From: an uncultured Oscillospiraceae bacterium
Lineage (GTDB): Bacteria; Bacillota; Clostridia; Oscillospirales; Oscillospiraceae
Direction: 5' to 3'
Length of the DNA: 6,147 nucleotides
NCBI GenBank assembly: GCA_900756575.1
Contig: CAAEKQ010000079.1
Coordinates: 1-6,147, forward strand
Under the pieces are notes generated by a model. It saw nothing but the letters and a program-made list of their open reading frames with translations, had not been told where the DNA came from and did no database searches. The position numbers and the translations under genes are program-made. Numbering within the stretch: the stretch's first letter is position 1; each line of letters starts with the position of its first letter. Shown here piece after piece: positions 5,376-6,147 of this stretch.

Positions 5376-5589
5376 TCCCTATTCTATGGATGTGGGGCAG
5401 GTGCTTCGGCGCTGGGACGGGAACCATCCGCCGCAGACGCAGTCCCAGTCTTTATTGCCGGGACTCTTAAATCTCAACCTCAGAGATGATGACCTGCTGA
5501 TCCTGCTCCTACTCCTGCTCCTGTGGATGGACGGGGGCAGGGAGAAGAATTTACCGCTACTCGGAGCGCTTGTTTATCTTCTTTTGTAA
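5368..5589 (+). CDS. Uncharacterised leucine-rich, probably membrane-associated small protein, third gene of the operon
   Basis: A 73-aa protein. The N-terminus (1-28) is polar (MYNPYSMDVG..., Pro/Gln/Ser-rich), then comes LLPGLLNLNL (29-38), an acidic cap RDDD (39-42), a 12-residue hydrophobic run LLILLLLLLLWM (43-54), a polar turn DGGREKN (55-61) and a second run LPLLGALVYLLL (62-73) to the C-terminus. Each run is too short to span a bilayer as a regular helix, so it may be a re-entrant or amphipathic hairpin, or an assembly of helices. The ATG overlaps the preceding gene by 8 nt; a GGGAAGG element (5354-5360) lies upstream. The stop codon forms the base of the following hairpin. No named family recognised. 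The same order of helical, linker and leucine-rich proteins suggests a membrane-tethered complex, as inference. Confidence 0.8.
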   Translation: MYNPYSMDVGQVLRRWDGNHPPQTQSQSLLPGLLNLNLRDDDLLILLLLLLLWMDGGREKNLPLLGALVYLLL

Positions 5590-5614
5590 GCCCGGTGCGA
5601 TTGCGCCGGGCTTA
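5587..5614 (+). terminator. Hairpin terminator of the small-protein operon, containing its stop codon
   Basis: TAAGCCCGG (5587-5595) pairs with CCGGGCTTA (5606-5614), and the loop can add three more pairs (one G-U), leaving a 4-nt GATT loop. The stop codon TAA of the third gene is the base of the 5' arm. The plus-strand continuation is T-rich but interrupted (TGTTCTGCTTCGTTATTTTTT), so it suits this operon; on the minus strand no T-run follows, and it lies 12 nt after the stop of the convergent gene. Confidence 0.65.
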
Positions 5615-5626
5615 TGTTCTGCTTCG

Positions 5627-6147
5627 TTATTTTTTGACGGTTTTTTCCTCGTCTTCGGCCTTTTTTTCTTCCTCCTCCTGCTGCTTGGCCTGGGCATGAA
5701 GGGTATCGCTGCGGGTAAGAATGGCCAGCGCGATGCAGCCCACCACCACCACAGCGATGAGTACCATCAGGGCCTTTCCTGCGCCACTGGTGGAAACCTG
5801 AACGGCGAGAATGCCCATCAGGGAAGCCACCGCGTAGAGGATCAGCACGCTTTGGCGCTGATTGAAGCCGGAGTCGATGAGACGATGGTGAATATGGCTC
5901 CGATCCGCATGCATAGGGGAGACATGGTGGCACAGCCGGCGGATGCAGGCAAAGCAGATGTCAAACAGCGGCACACCCAGCACCAGAATCGGCACCACAA
6001 AGGAGATCACCGCATAGAGCTTAAACAGCCCGGACACCGCCATACAGGAGAGCATAAAGCCGAGGAACGTTGCGCCGGTATCGCCCATGAAAATCTTCGC
6101 GGGGTTGAAGTTATAGGGAAGGAAGCCCAGGCAGGCGCCCAGGAGCG
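5627..6147 (-). CDS. Undecaprenyl-phosphate sugar-1-phosphate transferase, WecA/TagO type of the MraY superfamily (partial, 5' end beyond window)
   Basis: The C-terminal 172 aa of a multi-pass membrane enzyme that transfers a HexNAc-1-phosphate (usually GlcNAc-1-P) from a UDP sugar to undecaprenyl phosphate at the cytoplasmic face, starting teichoic acid or other cell-surface polymer synthesis. The frame stays open to the right edge, continuing upstream of the in-frame ATG at 6088: residues before it read GFLPYNFNPAKIF, and the next are MGDTGATFLGF, together the family's signature. PLFDICFACIRR and then HADRSHIHHRLIDSGF (about 79-94 of the visible part) give the HxHHRL metal/substrate motif typical of WecA/TagO and not of MraY itself. 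Several hydrophobic segments follow, then a charged Glu/Lys tail (last 18 or so residues). WecA and TagO cannot be separated here, so no symbol is given. Confidence 0.93.
   Translation of the reverse strand, partial: LLGACLGFLPYNFNPAKIFMGDTGATFLGFMLSCMAVSGLFKLYAVISFVVPILVLGVPLFDICFACIRRLCHHVSPMHADRSHIHHRLIDSGFNQRQSVLILYAVASLMGILAVQVSTSGAGKALMVLIAVVVVGCIALAILTRSDTLHAQAKQQEEEEKKAEDEEKTVKK

Noticed and set aside
1..6147. tRNA, rRNA, riboswitch, CRISPR array, insertion sequence or attachment site
   Set aside because: No direct repeat series, transposase motif, conserved RNA core or tRNA-like cloverleaf was seen; all gaps are short and accounted for by promoters and hairpins.

Overview
The window looks like a piece of a moderately GC-rich Clostridia chromosome, most likely an Oscillospiraceae-type gut anaerobe. 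This is an inference from Gram-positive style Shine-Dalgarno sequences (AAGGAG, AAGGAGGG), strong TTGACA/TATAAT-type promoters in short AT-richer gaps, a type III pantothenate kinase, a TagO/WecA-type sugar-phosphate transferase, and small acidic/hydrophobic proteins of a kind I associate with clostridia. No rRNA, tRNA, CRISPR array, insertion sequence or phage gene is visible; this is ordinary chromosome with one uncharacterised gene cluster.

Layout. A sodium:neurotransmitter-symporter-family transporter (96-1451, minus) is divergent from a LysR-type regulator (1571-2485, plus). Their 119-bp gap carries two good opposed promoters whose -35 boxes overlap, and a 15-bp LysR-type box placed at about -65 of the transporter promoter and over the predicted start point of the regulator's own transcript. 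The regulator is followed by a class I SAM-dependent methyltransferase (2554-3351, plus) with its own strong promoter. It converges on a minus-strand pair, a YfcE-type metallophosphoesterase (4207-4695) overlapping coaX (3417-4223). A 13-bp perfect hairpin (3379-3412) separates the converging units.

Divergent from the phosphoesterase is a compact three-gene operon (4775-5589, plus) of small proteins of 77, 124 and 73 aa. They overlap by exactly 8 nt at both junctions. I can assign no function; they share a recurring hydrophobic-S/N-x-P motif and end in a very leucine-rich, probably membrane-associated protein. This is the best candidate here for an undescribed system. The operon ends in a hairpin that contains its stop codon, and converges on the 3' part of an undecaprenyl-phosphate sugar-1-phosphate transferase gene (5627-6147, minus) that runs off the right edge.

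How they work together: the transporter and LysR regulator very probably form a regulator-target pair for import of an amino acid or amino-acid-like solute. Overlap of coaX with the phosphoesterase implies co-translation, but no biochemical link is established. The three small proteins are likely made together in fixed ratio and may form an envelope-associated complex, which is inference only.
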